Part shown: positions 1 through 9,870 of the stretch, one piece after another
Numbering within the stretch: the stretch's first letter is position 1
Layout of the letters: each line of letters begins with the position of its first letter
Assembly: GCF_015679185.1 (NCBI RefSeq)
Contig: NZ_CP064939.1
Location: 4,960,001-5,024,000 of the forward strand
Source: Pedobacter endophyticus
GTDB taxonomy: Bacteria; Bacteroidota; Bacteroidia; Sphingobacteriales; Sphingobacteriaceae
DNA: 64,000 nucleotides
Direction: 5' to 3'
Program-made: the position numbers and the translations under genes
The notes under the pieces: model-generated
The model's input: the letters and a program-made list of their open reading frames with translations, nothing else
Database searches by the model: none
Told to the model about the DNA's origin: nothing

Positions 1-1572
1 GTTGTAAAGGTTGAAACCGTAACCGGAACAGGCACACCTGGTGCTCCTGGTACACCTGGCGGTCCCGGCGAGGGGGTAACAATCGTAAACAACGAAAGTG
101 GTACATGGGTATATAATCCAGCCACTGGAACCTGGACAAACATACAAGGTCCGCAAGGCCCACAAGGTGCTCCTGGCGTTGTAAAGGTTGAAACCGTAAC
201 CGGAACAGGCACACCTGGTGCTCCTGGTACACCTGGCGGTCCCGGCGAGGGCGTAACAATCGTGAACAATGAAAGTGGTACCTGGGTATATAATCCAGCC
301 ACTGGAACCTGGACAAACATACAAGGTCCGCAAGGCCCACAAGGTGCTCCTGGCGTTGTAAAGGTCGAAACAGTAACCGGAACAGGCACACCTGGTACGC
401 CTGGTACACCTGGTGGTCCCGGCGAGGGCGTAACAATCGTAAACAACGAAAGTGGTACATGGGTATATAATCCAGATACTGGAACCTGGACAAACATAAA
501 AGGTCCGCAAGGCCCAGAAGGGCCACAAGGTGCTCCTGGCGTTGTAAAGGTTGAAACAGTAACCGGAACAGGCACACCTGGTGCTCCTGGTACACCTGGT
601 GGTCCCGGCGAGGGCGTAACAATCGTAAACAATGAAAGTGGTACATGGGTATATAATCCAGATACTGGAACCTGGACAAACATAAAAGGTCCGCAAGGCC
701 CACAAGGTGATCCTGGCGTGGTAAAGGTTGAAACAGTAACCGGAACAGGCACACCTGGTGCTCCTGGTACACCTGGAGGTCCCGGCGAGGGCGTAACAAT
801 AGTAAACAACGAAAGTGGTACATGGGTATATAATCCAGATACTGGAACCTGGACAAACATACAAGGTCCGCAAGGCCTACAAGGTGCTCCTGGCGTTGTA
901 AAGGTCGAAACCGTAACCGGAACAGGCACACCTGGTGCTCCTGGTACACCTGGAGGTCCCGGCGAGGGCGTAACAATCGTAAACAATGAAAGTGGTACAT
1001 GGGTATATAATCCAGATACTGGAACCTGGACAAACATACAAGGTCCGCAAGGCCCACAAGGTGATCCTGGCGTTGTAAAGGTTGAAACAGTAACCGGAAC
1101 AGGCACACCTGGTACGCCTGGTACACCTGGCGGTCCCGGCGAGGGCGTAACAATCGTAAATAACGAAAGTGGTACTTGGGTATATAACCCAGACACTGGA
1201 GCCTGGACAAACATAAAAGGTCCGCAAGGCCCACAAGGTGATCCTGGCGTTGTAAAGGTTGAAACAGTAACCGGAACAGGCACACCTGGTGCTCCTGGTA
1301 CACCTGGAGGTCCCGGCGAGGGCGTAACAATAGTAAACAACGAAAGTGGTACATGGGTATATAATCCAGATACTGGAACCTGGACGAACATACAAGGTCC
1401 GCAAGGCCCACAAGGTGATCCTGGCGTTGTAAAGGTTGAAACAGTAACCGGAACAGGCACACCTGGTACGCCTGGTACACCTGGTGGTCCCGGCGAGGGC
1501 GTAACAATAGTAAACAACGAAAGTGGTACATGGGTATATAATCCAGATACTGGAACCTGGACAAACATAAAA
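1..1572 (+). repeat. Nine in-frame 177-bp tandem repeats
   Basis: Units begin with GTTGTAAAGG or a close variant at 1, 178, 355, 541, 718, 895, 1072, 1249 and 1426. All are 177 bp except the third, which is 186 bp because of a 9-bp insertion. Differences are confined to a few positions (GCT, GAT or ACG codons; caa or aaa; cga or aga), so the expansion is recent or homogenised. The array continues upstream of the window. Confidence 0.95.
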
Positions 1573-3807
1573 GGCCCTCAGGGTGAAGCTGGTCCCGCGG
1601 GTCCGCAAGGAACAACTGGCCCACAAGGTCCGCAAGGAGACACGGGAGCAACTGGTCCAGCGGGTCCACAGGGGGCAACCGGTCCCGCGGGTCCGCAAGG
1701 AACAACTGGCCCACAAGGTCCGCAAGGAGACACGGGAGCAACTGGTCCTGCAGGTCCACAGGGGGCAACCGGTCCCGCGGGTCCGCAAGGAACAACTGGG
1801 CCACAAGGTCCGCAAGGAGACACGGGAGCAACTGGTCCAACGGGTCCACAGGGGGCAACTGGTCCAGCGGGTCCTCAGGGTGAAACGGGTCCGGCAGGTC
1901 CACAAGGGGCAACTGGTCCGGCGGGTCCGCAAGGGGCAACTGGTCCGGCGGGCCCTCAGGGCGAAACTGGTCCGGCGGGTCCACAAGGAGGAATTGGAGT
2001 TATCGCTAACGGTATGAACACAACATTTGAAGGCACCGGAACTACTGGCAACCCTTATAGAATTAATACCCCAACAACCAGCTTTGCGCAAAGCACAACA
2101 ACAGGAGTAATTACTTATACTAATGAAGCAGGAACTAATAGTTTTGCGATCGTGACAAGTGCTGCTCCTAACAACGCTTTAACCGTAGGACCCGATGGCG
2201 GTGCCATGTTTGTTGCATCCTCTTTTCAGGATTTACGCTTAGTGAACACAAATCACATTACCCAAGATGCCGGAGATGGTAGCAACGGAACATCGGTTGG
2301 TTCGGGTACAAAGAATATTGCGATAGGCGTTAACACGCTTGCAGCCAACACAACAGGGTCTGATAATCTTGCTATCGGAAGCGATGCGCTGAACAAGAAC
2401 ACTACCGGAACTGGTAATACAGCATTGGGTCTGAATGTCTTAAACGTAAACACTACCGGAACATCAAATTCGGCAGTAGGTGCCAGCGCATTGGCGGCAA
2501 ACACGTCTGGCAGTAACAACTCAGCTTTGGGCTATAATGCCAATGTTGGAGCGAACAATTTAAACTTTGCAACGGCAATAGGTGCACAGGCATTAGTAAG
2601 CGCCGATAACAGCCTGGTACTTGGTGGTGTTAAAGGAACTGCTGGCCAAACCAGTATTGGTTTAGGTACAAGTACACCTACCAATAAACTTCATGTAGTA
2701 CCCGAAACTGGTTTAGATCCCGTTAAAATCGAGGACTTGAAAGATGCAGTAGGTGGCGAAAATATTGTTGTGGCTGGTGCAGACGGCGTATTAAAGAAAA
2801 CAACTGATGCTTATCAAAAAGTCGATTTACGCTTATTACCAGGCGGTACCAATAACCACATTACCCAGGATGCTGGGGTTGGCGGCGATGGAACATCGGT
2901 GGGTGCAGGTACAGACAACATTGCTATCGGATCGGGTGCATTGGCCAGCAATATGACCGCCTCAAACAATTTGAGTTTAGGCAAAACGGCAATGAACCAG
3001 AACACCACAGGCGGGCAAAATGTAGCATTGGGCAACAGTGCCCTTTATTCTAACATTAGCGGAACCAGTAATGTTACCATAGGTATTGCTTCTCTTTTTG
3101 GCAATACAACGGGATCGGCAAACACCGTTTTAGGCGCCTTTTCGTTTCAAAACAACACCAGCGGGACATTCAATACAATTATAGGTTATGGCACTGGGGC
3201 TGGCATTACAACGGGTTCTGGAAATACCATCATTGGCGCTAGTTTACAAGCTTTGCCCCCCAATTTAACCAACAATATTATCCTTGCCGATGGTGCTGGT
3301 ACGCAGAGAATCCGAGTGCTTAGCGATGGTAAAACGGGAATCGGAACCATAACTCCACAAAGGCAGCTTCACGTAAACGGTGCCCTGCAAATCACCAGCG
3401 AACTGAATGTGGGTGGGACGGAGAGTACCGCAGGCAGTGCAGGTACACCAGGACAGGTGCTCACCTCAAAAGGGGGAAGTCTCGCACCAGAATGGAAAAC
3501 AATTAATCCCAACGTAAAAAATATTATCACAAAAACCGCGGATTATACAGTGATTGACACAGATTATACCATTTTGGCTAACACCGCTACAGCAGGATTT
3601 ACGATAACACTTCCGGGAGCAGCAGCTAGTACTGGCCGCATCCTCGTGATACGTAAATTAAATGAATCGGGCAATACGCTAACATTTAGTGCCCCAATCG
3701 TAATTTCGATAACCGCCGGTGGTGCTGTTAATAGTGTAACTACGCTGAATGTAAACTCCACCATGCGCATTCAGAGCGACGGCACAAATTGGTACAAAAT
3801 AGACTAA
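1..3807 (+). CDS. Giant collagen-like, YadA-head-repeat surface protein (5' end outside window)
   Basis: The frame is open from the first base, so the N-terminus lies upstream; the GTG at 262 is only a Val codon inside a repeat. The 1268 visible residues hold, in order: nine near-identical units of about 59 residues (each with VVKVETVTGTGTPG and NNESGTWVYNP), 46 uninterrupted Gly-X-Y triplets (1573-1986), a spacer, two blocks of head-like repeats of the type NTAIGxxAL (about 2270-2600 and 2870-3240), each followed by a GIGT..P.xxLHV motif, and a C-terminal domain of about 100 residues rich in beta strand (TADYTVIDTDYTI, ending DGTNWYKID). Collagen-like and YadA-like repeats form long trimeric stalks in other proteins; an extracellular stalked adhesin is inferred. 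No typical T9SS sorting domain is visible at the C-terminus. It is followed after 30 bp by a related head-repeat protein. Confidence 0.85.
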   Translation, partial: VVKVETVTGTGTPGAPGTPGGPGEGVTIVNNESGTWVYNPATGTWTNIQGPQGPQGAPGVVKVETVTGTGTPGAPGTPGGPGEGVTIVNNESGTWVYNPATGTWTNIQGPQGPQGAPGVVKVETVTGTGTPGTPGTPGGPGEGVTIVNNESGTWVYNPDTGTWTNIKGPQGPEGPQGAPGVVKVETVTGTGTPGAPGTPGGPGEGVTIVNNESGTWVYNPDTGTWTNIKGPQGPQGDPGVVKVETVTGTGTPGAPGTPGGPGEGVTIVNNESGTWVYNPDTGTWTNIQGPQGLQGAPGVVKVETVTGTGTPGAPGTPGGPGEGVTIVNNESGTWVYNPDTGTWTNIQGPQGPQGDPGVVKVETVTGTGTPGTPGTPGGPGEGVTIVNNESGTWVYNPDTGAWTNIKGPQGPQGDPGVVKVETVTGTGTPGAPGTPGGPGEGVTIVNNESGTWVYNPDTGTWTNIQGPQGPQGDPGVVKVETVTGTGTPGTPGTPGGPGEGVTIVNNESGTWVYNPDTGTWTNIKGPQGEAGPAGPQGTTGPQGPQGDTGATGPAGPQGATGPAGPQGTTGPQGPQGDTGATGPAGPQGATGPAGPQGTTGPQGPQGDTGATGPTGPQGATGPAGPQGETGPAGPQGATGPAGPQGATGPAGPQGETGPAGPQGGIGVIANGMNTTFEGTGTTGNPYRINTPTTSFAQSTTTGVITYTNEAGTNSFAIVTSAAPNNALTVGPDGGAMFVASSFQDLRLVNTNHITQDAGDGSNGTSVGSGTKNIAIGVNTLAANTTGSDNLAIGSDALNKNTTGTGNTALGLNVLNVNTTGTSNSAVGASALAANTSGSNNSALGYNANVGANNLNFATAIGAQALVSADNSLVLGGVKGTAGQTSIGLGTSTPTNKLHVVPETGLDPVKIEDLKDAVGGENIVVAGADGVLKKTTDAYQKVDLRLLPGGTNNHITQDAGVGGDGTSVGAGTDNIAIGSGALASNMTASNNLSLGKTAMNQNTTGGQNVALGNSALYSNISGTSNVTIGIASLFGNTTGSANTVLGAFSFQNNTSGTFNTIIGYGTGAGITTGSGNTIIGASLQALPPNLTNNIILADGAGTQRIRVLSDGKTGIGTITPQRQLHVNGALQITSELNVGGTESTAGSAGTPGQVLTSKGGSLAPEWKTINPNVKNIITKTADYTVIDTDYTILANTATAGFTITLPGAAASTGRILVIRKLNESGNTLTFSAPIVISITAGGAVNSVTTLNVNSTMRIQSDGTNWYKID
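1573..1986 (+). repeat. Collagen-like Gly-X-Y tract with internal 90-bp repeats
   Basis: There are 46 consecutive Gly-X-Y triplets, mainly GPQ, GPA, GAT, GTT, GDT and GET. At DNA level a 90-bp unit starting GGTCCCGCGGGTCCGCAAGG recurs at 1591, 1681 and 1771. X and Y are rich in Pro, Gln and Thr, as in bacterial collagen-like proteins. Confidence 0.95.
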
Positions 3808-3837
3808 GCAATCATCTTTAGCATCAAAAAGAATTTT

Positions 3838-6800
3838 ATGAAAACTCAACATATAGGTTTAGCAATTGCATTACTCGTAAGCACCAGCTTTGTTAGTATT
3901 GCGCAAACTACGGGACAAAAAATAGGCGAAAACCCGACAACGAAACATCCGGGAGCGGTACTAGATCTTGAATCGACCGATAAAGGTGTGCTTTTTCCAC
4001 GGGTAGCGCTTAGCAATACCACTACCTGGGGCTTAGCAGGCACCGCAACCAGGGGGATGTTAATTTATAACACCAAAACCACCACAGCTGGCTTTACAGG
4101 AACCACGACTTATCCTGTTGCCACTGGCGATGGTACTGGCCTTTATTTTTGGGACGGGACGGGCTGGGCAGCAGCGGCAAAAGTATCGGGTGGTGATCCC
4201 ACTAAAGATGCGTGGATTGACGAACCAGCAAGTACCCAAGTGAAATTAGGCACTTTGAGCGATGGGACTACCGCTCGAACAGCTGGCAGCGAATTTGTGA
4301 TTAAAGACGATGGTAAAACAGGCATTGGCTTAACCGCCCCAGCCTATTTACTCGATTTAAATGGAAAAATTGGTGTAAATGGTAAACAAACCATTTACAA
4401 TGCCGATGCCTTGAACACAAGCTTTACAGGCTCGCTTTTTATAGGCAATGGGGGAAACAACCTAGCTTCGGCCAGCGGTAGTACGTTTCAAGCGAGGCAC
4501 AATACGGGTGTTGGGATTGAATCGCTTGCCGCGAATACCTCTGGCGCCGAAAACACCGCTGTAGGGTCAAAATCATTAAATAAAAATACCACAGGCTGGG
4601 GTAACACCGCTACAGGAGCTGGTGCTTTGATTGCCAATACGACTGGTCGCCAAAATGCGGCTGTGGGCTCAAATGCCTTAAGGGGTAATACTACTGGTAG
4701 TTTTAATACTGCTTTAGGTGCTAATTCAATGCAAAATGATTTATCGGCGTTTACCGGGAGATATAATACTGCTGTAGGGTTTAAGGCGTTGCCATCGTTA
4801 ACTAGCGGAGATTATAATACGTTTGTAGGAAGCACAGACTCTGCCACTAACGTTCTAAACGGTCACATTTCAACGGGTAGCTACAATACCGTTCTGGGCT
4901 ACAATTCTGGAAATGGCATTACCACGGGCTCTAACAACCTAATACTTGGAGCTAGGGTGTTGGGACTTGGTGATGTAAGCAACAACATCGTTATCGCAGA
5001 TGGTTCCGGCAACCAGCGCATTAGAATATTAGATAATGGCAATACCGGCATCGGCATTTTAACGCCAAAATCTCGCTTAGATATAAATGGTTATGTTAAA
5101 CTAGGTAGTTTAGATGCCCCTGCCGATGCCTTGGCTACAGCTTCAGATCGGGCGGGAATGATCAGATACAATAGCACAAGTAAAGCTTTTCAATATCATG
5201 ACGATACGCAATGGGTAACTACAGCTTCTACTGCTTCAGCTGATCTTACAAAAGATGCCTGGGTTGATGATAATTTTAATTCGATGGTAAAGCTGGGTAC
5301 ATTGAGCGATGGTACAACGGTTCGTACAGCTGACAAAGCTTTTGTAGCTAAAGACGATGGAAATGTAGGGATAGGATTAACAGCGCCAAAATCTCGTTTG
5401 GACATTAATGGTTATGCTAAGCTCGGTAGCGCTGATGCCGGAGCAGACGCCTTGGTCACTGCCTCTGACCGAGCTGGAATGATGCGTTACAATGGCTCTA
5501 ATAAAAACTTGCAATACCATGATAACGCAGAGTGGCGTACGCTTAAACCTATCGAAACTGTTCATGACCTTAAAGATGGATATAACGATCCAACTTATTC
5601 TAACGTAGCAATAGGCTCAGCATTATTTAAACCATTTGGCGAGATTGCTTCTAGCGATCTTAGTACTACTAACCCTAAAGGGTTTGGTAACTCTGCTTTT
5701 GGCTATCGCAGCTTATGGAAAACTACCACAGGGTCGCAAAATACGGGCCTTGGGGTAAGTTCAATGTTCAGTAACAGCAGCGGATCGTCAAATACCGGTA
5801 TTGGTGCCAATGTGCTACTCAGTAATACAACAGGTAGTTTTAATGTTGCCATAGGTGAAAGAAGCCTCGCTTTTAATCAAACCGGGGCTTACAATACTTC
5901 GATAGGAGCTTACACAGGGCAAAATAGCACCACATCTGGTACTTATAGTACAGGTTCTTATAACACTTATTTGGGCTACGGTACCGGCGACGGCATTATC
6001 ACTGGTGGTAAAAATACCATTCTGGGAGCAAATGTTTCCGGGCTTCCTGCAGCTCTTAGCAATAACATCATCCTTGCTGATGGAGATGGCAACCAGCGCA
6101 TTAGGATATCAGATAATGGCAATACCGGTATCGGCATTTTAACGCCACAATCTCGCTTAGATATAAATGGTTATGCTAAACTAGGTAGTTTAGATGCCCC
6201 TGCCGATGCCTTGGCTACAGCTTCAGATCGGGCAGGAATGATCAGATACAATAGCACAAGTAAAGCTTTTCAATACCATGACGATACGCAATGGGTAACT
6301 GCGGCTTCTACTGCCTCAGCTGATCTTACAAAGGATGCCTGGGTTGATGATAATTTTAATTCGATGGTAAAGCTGGGTACATTGAGCGATGGTACAACTG
6401 CACGAGTTAACAACGCTGCTTTTGTAGCAAAAAATGACGGAAAAGTAGGGATCGGAACCATAACTCCTGTAGCTAAGCTCAGTGTAGAAGATAACAGCGC
6501 AGGACTTTATGCGCAACTGGTCAGTTTCTTAGCACCTGCTAACAATGTTGTCGGAAACAATACTATTGTTAAACTGGGAACCGCGAATACATCCAAAAAC
6601 ACCGGTGAAATTAGGTTCAATTATCAAGGAGACGCTAGTAACAATAATCGCCTTGACCTTGCTTTTAATGGCGTTGCAGCGCCAGGACTGAGTTTGTTAG
6701 CAGGGGGTAATGTAGGTATAGGCGAAACAGCTCCTTCAGCCAAGTTGGAGGTAAACGGAAATGTGGAGATTCAGGCTGTTGAACAGGTTGCAAATGGCAA

Positions 6801-7284
6801 TAATTATGCTCCTTTAGTATGGAACACGACCACAAAAAGAGTAGAATCTGTTATTCTAGAGAACGTAAAACAGAAGATAACTGGTTTAGCTCCAAACGGC
6901 ATATCTACAGTTTATATCTTTGCGGATACTTTTACTGCTGCTTATGAAATAAAAGTTTATTCTAATAACGGTTGTGGGCAGTCCTTTTATAATAAATTTT
7001 TCATTACAGGATCAGGATCAAACGCCAATTCTACCTGGTCAATAAATTATGTAGGAGGGGTCTCTGCTGGCGGTGTGTCAGCTTCGGCAGATCCATCAGT
7101 TGAAAGCACCGGCCAAAATTCCATGAAGGTTACTAACGCAACCGCTGGCTGCACCGGCTCCGGCGATTCTACGGCATTCACCTATACAATATCCGTCAAT
7201 CAGGCTACAGGAGCATTATCTATTAAAAATGAAGGAAATGTTCCGAGAGACTATACTGTAGTAATAGAAAAAGCTTTTGACTAA
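3838..7284 (+). CDS. Secreted head-repeat (YadA-like / tail-fibre-like) surface protein
   Basis: This 1148-residue protein has an N-terminal signal peptide (MKTQHIGLAIALLVS...SIAQ, cleavage expected after AQ). The mature part opens with a module common in Bacteroidota adhesins (GAVLDLESTDKGVLFPRV), then alternates LGTLSDGTTxRT...FVxKDDGxxGIG units with head-repeat blocks (NTAVGSKSL, NTALGANSM, NTGLGVSSM) near residues 220-390 and 610-750. The last 150 residues (GLAPNGISTVYIF..., ending DYTVVIEKAFD) look like a beta-rich C-terminal domain with three Cys; I recognise no T9SS sorting motif there. It starts 30 bp after the collagen-like gene and is probably co-transcribed with it. Role as a surface stalk or adhesin is inferred from repeat architecture only. 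Confidence 0.8.
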   Translation: MKTQHIGLAIALLVSTSFVSIAQTTGQKIGENPTTKHPGAVLDLESTDKGVLFPRVALSNTTTWGLAGTATRGMLIYNTKTTTAGFTGTTTYPVATGDGTGLYFWDGTGWAAAAKVSGGDPTKDAWIDEPASTQVKLGTLSDGTTARTAGSEFVIKDDGKTGIGLTAPAYLLDLNGKIGVNGKQTIYNADALNTSFTGSLFIGNGGNNLASASGSTFQARHNTGVGIESLAANTSGAENTAVGSKSLNKNTTGWGNTATGAGALIANTTGRQNAAVGSNALRGNTTGSFNTALGANSMQNDLSAFTGRYNTAVGFKALPSLTSGDYNTFVGSTDSATNVLNGHISTGSYNTVLGYNSGNGITTGSNNLILGARVLGLGDVSNNIVIADGSGNQRIRILDNGNTGIGILTPKSRLDINGYVKLGSLDAPADALATASDRAGMIRYNSTSKAFQYHDDTQWVTTASTASADLTKDAWVDDNFNSMVKLGTLSDGTTVRTADKAFVAKDDGNVGIGLTAPKSRLDINGYAKLGSADAGADALVTASDRAGMMRYNGSNKNLQYHDNAEWRTLKPIETVHDLKDGYNDPTYSNVAIGSALFKPFGEIASSDLSTTNPKGFGNSAFGYRSLWKTTTGSQNTGLGVSSMFSNSSGSSNTGIGANVLLSNTTGSFNVAIGERSLAFNQTGAYNTSIGAYTGQNSTTSGTYSTGSYNTYLGYGTGDGIITGGKNTILGANVSGLPAALSNNIILADGDGNQRIRISDNGNTGIGILTPQSRLDINGYAKLGSLDAPADALATASDRAGMIRYNSTSKAFQYHDDTQWVTAASTASADLTKDAWVDDNFNSMVKLGTLSDGTTARVNNAAFVAKNDGKVGIGTITPVAKLSVEDNSAGLYAQLVSFLAPANNVVGNNTIVKLGTANTSKNTGEIRFNYQGDASNNNRLDLAFNGVAAPGLSLLAGGNVGIGETAPSAKLEVNGNVEIQAVEQVANGNNYAPLVWNTTTKRVESVILENVKQKITGLAPNGISTVYIFADTFTAAYEIKVYSNNGCGQSFYNKFFITGSGSNANSTWSINYVGGVSAGGVSASADPSVESTGQNSMKVTNATAGCTGSGDSTAFTYTISVNQATGALSIKNEGNVPRDYTVVIEKAFD
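5033..5320 (+). repeat. Copy 1 of a 288-bp in-gene duplication
   Basis: This block is nearly identical to 6113-6400, offset by exactly 1080 bp. It encodes the TGIGILTP...SRLDINGY to LGTLSDGTT segment. A more diverged third copy of its first part starts near 5383. Confidence 0.9.
6113..6400 (+). repeat. Copy 2 of a 288-bp in-gene duplication
   Basis: Near-identical partner of 5033-5320 within the same gene; only scattered single-base differences are seen (for example the codon for Val or Ala in NGYxKLGS). Confidence 0.9.
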
Positions 7285-7385
7285 GACCTAGTAAATCTGA
7301 CGATAAATAGCTAACGCGTTGAAAATAGGGCCTGTATTCCACCATTTGTTTTAAAATTACTAAATTTGCAATAATCCCAAATAAA

Positions 7386-8681
7386 ATGAAATTAACTTTA
7401 CCAAATCTTTTCTTGCTTTTTGTCTTTGGATTTGGTTTGTCCTATAACAGCTTTGCCCAAACCGGAACCGGTAGCATGACAGTTGATAATTCGACGGTAG
7501 TGGTGTCGGCTGGAATGACGGAACAGCGATTTTCAGAAGGTACCTATTTTGGCCCACAAGCCAATTGGACTATAGATGGGGTTTTAGAAATTTGGAGCAG
7601 AAACATCTGGATTGCACCAACCGCGGTTTTTAGCGGCAGTGGAAAAATCATCATTCACAACCCTGGCGATAACCCTCTTTACGAGAGCATGCCTAATTCG
7701 TCCACCTATATCGACGGAAACAATGGAACCTTTGTCAATCTTTTAATCGAACACGGGAACGACAGAAATGTGGTATTGGAAGATGTTTCAGATCCCGGCT
7801 TCGGAACTGCAAACCCAGTTGGCGTGCGGTCGGCTTCACTAAATTTAAACAACACGCTCAATTTGAACGTAAACGGCGCAAATATCATTTTGAATGGGCA
7901 CGACCTTTCGTTGGGCAGTGCTGGTACGCTTGCTAATTTCTCGAGAGACAGAATGGTGGTAACCAGCAACAGCAATCAAGGGCACCTGGTAAAGGAGATC
8001 GGGGATGGACAATCTTTTATCTTCCCAGTTGGGCTAGCTGAAAGAGATTATACACCGGCAACCCTAACGCCCAAGCGTGCGGGCAGATTCCACGTCAGCG
8101 TTCAGGATTATTTTGCCGCGGCCAAGCAGCTGCCTAACGAAGAACTGGGAATGGATCGGGTGTGGCACATCTTCGGAGATAACATGCAGGAAGCCAGTGT
8201 AACTTTGCAGCACAACAGCAATAGTAACGGTTCGCTGTTTAAAGATGAAAAAGCGAGCGTAAATCGCTATGCAGGGCAGAATGTATGGCAACCCCTGCCA
8301 ACCACCAACCCTACCCTCGGCGTGCATTCCACTGGCGATGTATCGATCTTTTCAGACATGTTGGCATCAGGAACTTTCTTCACCAAAATTACCCTTCCAA
8401 ACGTCGCATTATCGATACCAAATCTCTTTACACCAAATGGAGATGGCAATAATGATACCTTTGAAATTATCGGTCTCGACCAGTTTATCCAAAATAGTCT
8501 GGTTATCGTAAATCGTTGGGGTAATGAAGTGTACCATATGAACAACTACCAGAATAACTGGTCTGGAGAGGGTTTAAACGAAGGTACTTACTTCTATCTG
8601 TTGAAAGTGAAGAACGCCGACAATTCAGAATGGGTAGTTTACAAGGGTTGGCTAACACTAATCAGAGAATTTAAGAAATAA
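7386..8681 (+). CDS. T9SS type B cargo protein (gliding-motility-associated C-terminal domain)
   Basis: The 431-residue protein has a signal peptide (MKLTLPNLFLLFVFGFGLSY, cleavage after FAQ) and a C-terminal domain of about 90 residues with all hallmarks of the CHU_C / type B sorting domain: LFTPNGDGNNDTFEI, VNRWGNEVY, W.G.......GTYFYLLKV and a terminal GWLTLIR. Type B domains direct export by the type IX system and normally need a cognate PorP/SprF protein, which is the next gene. The central part (residues 30-330, NGTFVNLLIEHGND, GHLVKEIGDG) resembles beta-helical secreted proteins but I cannot name it. A TAAATTTG -7-like element lies at 7361-7368, so it may have its own promoter in addition to read-through from upstream. 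Confidence 0.88.
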   Translation: MKLTLPNLFLLFVFGFGLSYNSFAQTGTGSMTVDNSTVVVSAGMTEQRFSEGTYFGPQANWTIDGVLEIWSRNIWIAPTAVFSGSGKIIIHNPGDNPLYESMPNSSTYIDGNNGTFVNLLIEHGNDRNVVLEDVSDPGFGTANPVGVRSASLNLNNTLNLNVNGANIILNGHDLSLGSAGTLANFSRDRMVVTSNSNQGHLVKEIGDGQSFIFPVGLAERDYTPATLTPKRAGRFHVSVQDYFAAAKQLPNEELGMDRVWHIFGDNMQEASVTLQHNSNSNGSLFKDEKASVNRYAGQNVWQPLPTTNPTLGVHSTGDVSIFSDMLASGTFFTKITLPNVALSIPNLFTPNGDGNNDTFEIIGLDQFIQNSLVIVNRWGNEVYHMNNYQNNWSGEGLNEGTYFYLLKVKNADNSEWVVYKGWLTLIREFKK

Positions 8682-8733
8682 ATAAAATAGGTGCATACAA
8701 ACTATATGAACCACCATAACAAGTTACCGTGAA

Positions 8734-9705
8734 ATGAAGAAAACGATATTTTTAGTAATGGCCTGCCTTTCGTTTCTGTTGAAGCCATCCATGGCTCAGC
8801 AAGACGCACAGTTTAGCCAGTACATGTTTAATGGCATTTACATTAACCCGGCTTATGCGGGCTACCGTGAGCAGCTAAATGTACACGCTTTTTACCGCAA
8901 CCAATGGACTGGGGTAGATGGAGCACCAAAAACGGTATCAGTAGCCGTTGATGCAATAGCCAATAATGGTAATGTAGGGCTTGCGCTGCAAGTGTCTGAC
9001 GATAGATTGGGCGCTCAGCGAAACGCCGCTGCCTATGGAAACTACGCCTACCGCATCAGGATGAATGAAGATGGAACATCAAGACTGGCTTTTGGGCTTG
9101 GCCTTGGTGTGGTGCAGCTGGGCATTGATGGCGCCTTGCTGAACCCCAACAATCCCGAACCGTTGCAGCCGCTTGGCATGCAATCGGTTTTTGCTCCCGA
9201 TGCCCGGGCAGGTGCCTTCTTTTCGAACGATCGATTTTATGCAGGCTTTTCGGCCGATAATTTGCTGTCGCAGTTTAAAAACCTCTCTAACTTTACCTAT
9301 ATTCCTCAACCCAAGCCGCACTATTACTTAACGGCGGGAATGTTGCTGCCATTAACTACCGACATCTACGTGAAGCCTTCTGTTTTGCTTAAAGACGATA
9401 GGGGTGGGCCAACGAGCCTTGACCTTAATGCATTTTTTATCCTTGCCGATAAACTGTGGATTGGAGGATCTTATAGAACGGGAGTGAAACTTTACGATAA
9501 ATCTTACCTACAGCGCGACCTTACACAATTGAACTCTGCGGTTGCCGCAGTGCAGGTATTTCCCAATCAAAACTTTAGGATAGGTTATGCCTACGATTTT
9601 TCAATTGGCCCCCTAAAGGGATACAGCGGCGGTACACACGAGATTTCAATTGGTTATTTCTTCAATCGACGAGACATTAGGATGCTGACGCCGAGGTATT
9701 TTTAA
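8734..9705 (+). CDS. PorP/SprF family type IX secretion outer-membrane protein
   Basis: 323 residues with signal peptide (cleavage after SMAQ) followed by the family signature QDAQFSQYMFNGIYINPAYA and FYRNQWTGVDGAP. The rest alternates short beta strands as in an outer-membrane barrel and ends in GYFFNRRDIRMLTPRYF. SprF-like proteins assist secretion or surface attachment of the type B cargo encoded beside them, so the upstream gene (7386-8681) is the expected client. The 52-bp gap and same strand suggest one operon. Family assignment is firm; the client is inferred from gene order. Confidence 0.93.
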   Translation: MKKTIFLVMACLSFLLKPSMAQQDAQFSQYMFNGIYINPAYAGYREQLNVHAFYRNQWTGVDGAPKTVSVAVDAIANNGNVGLALQVSDDRLGAQRNAAAYGNYAYRIRMNEDGTSRLAFGLGLGVVQLGIDGALLNPNNPEPLQPLGMQSVFAPDARAGAFFSNDRFYAGFSADNLLSQFKNLSNFTYIPQPKPHYYLTAGMLLPLTTDIYVKPSVLLKDDRGGPTSLDLNAFFILADKLWIGGSYRTGVKLYDKSYLQRDLTQLNSAVAAVQVFPNQNFRIGYAYDFSIGPLKGYSGGTHEISIGYFFNRRDIRMLTPRYF

Positions 9706-9870
9706 CCGCCGCTATTGCGTTGTTGTTTTCCGTTTAGGGCGATTAACGTATTTCTTTCGCCGTTTCCGTCATACCGATAACCGGTTTTCTTGCTACGTTA
9801 TGTCATATCGATAATCGATTTTCATCGGTTAAGTCGGTCGATGCGTATCAGCTAACAATTTTTTCAACGA

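Noticed and set aside
262..264. GTG as start of the first surface protein
   Set aside because: It is a Val codon in a repeated unit; the frame is open to base 1 and the same position in other units is GTA, so the gene starts upstream of the window.
877..2091. Long antisense frames in the collagen-like region (also 1578-1823 and plus-frame 1583-2017)
   Set aside because: They arise because repetitive GC-rich codons lack stops in other frames; composition (Cys, Thr, Arg runs) is not protein-like.
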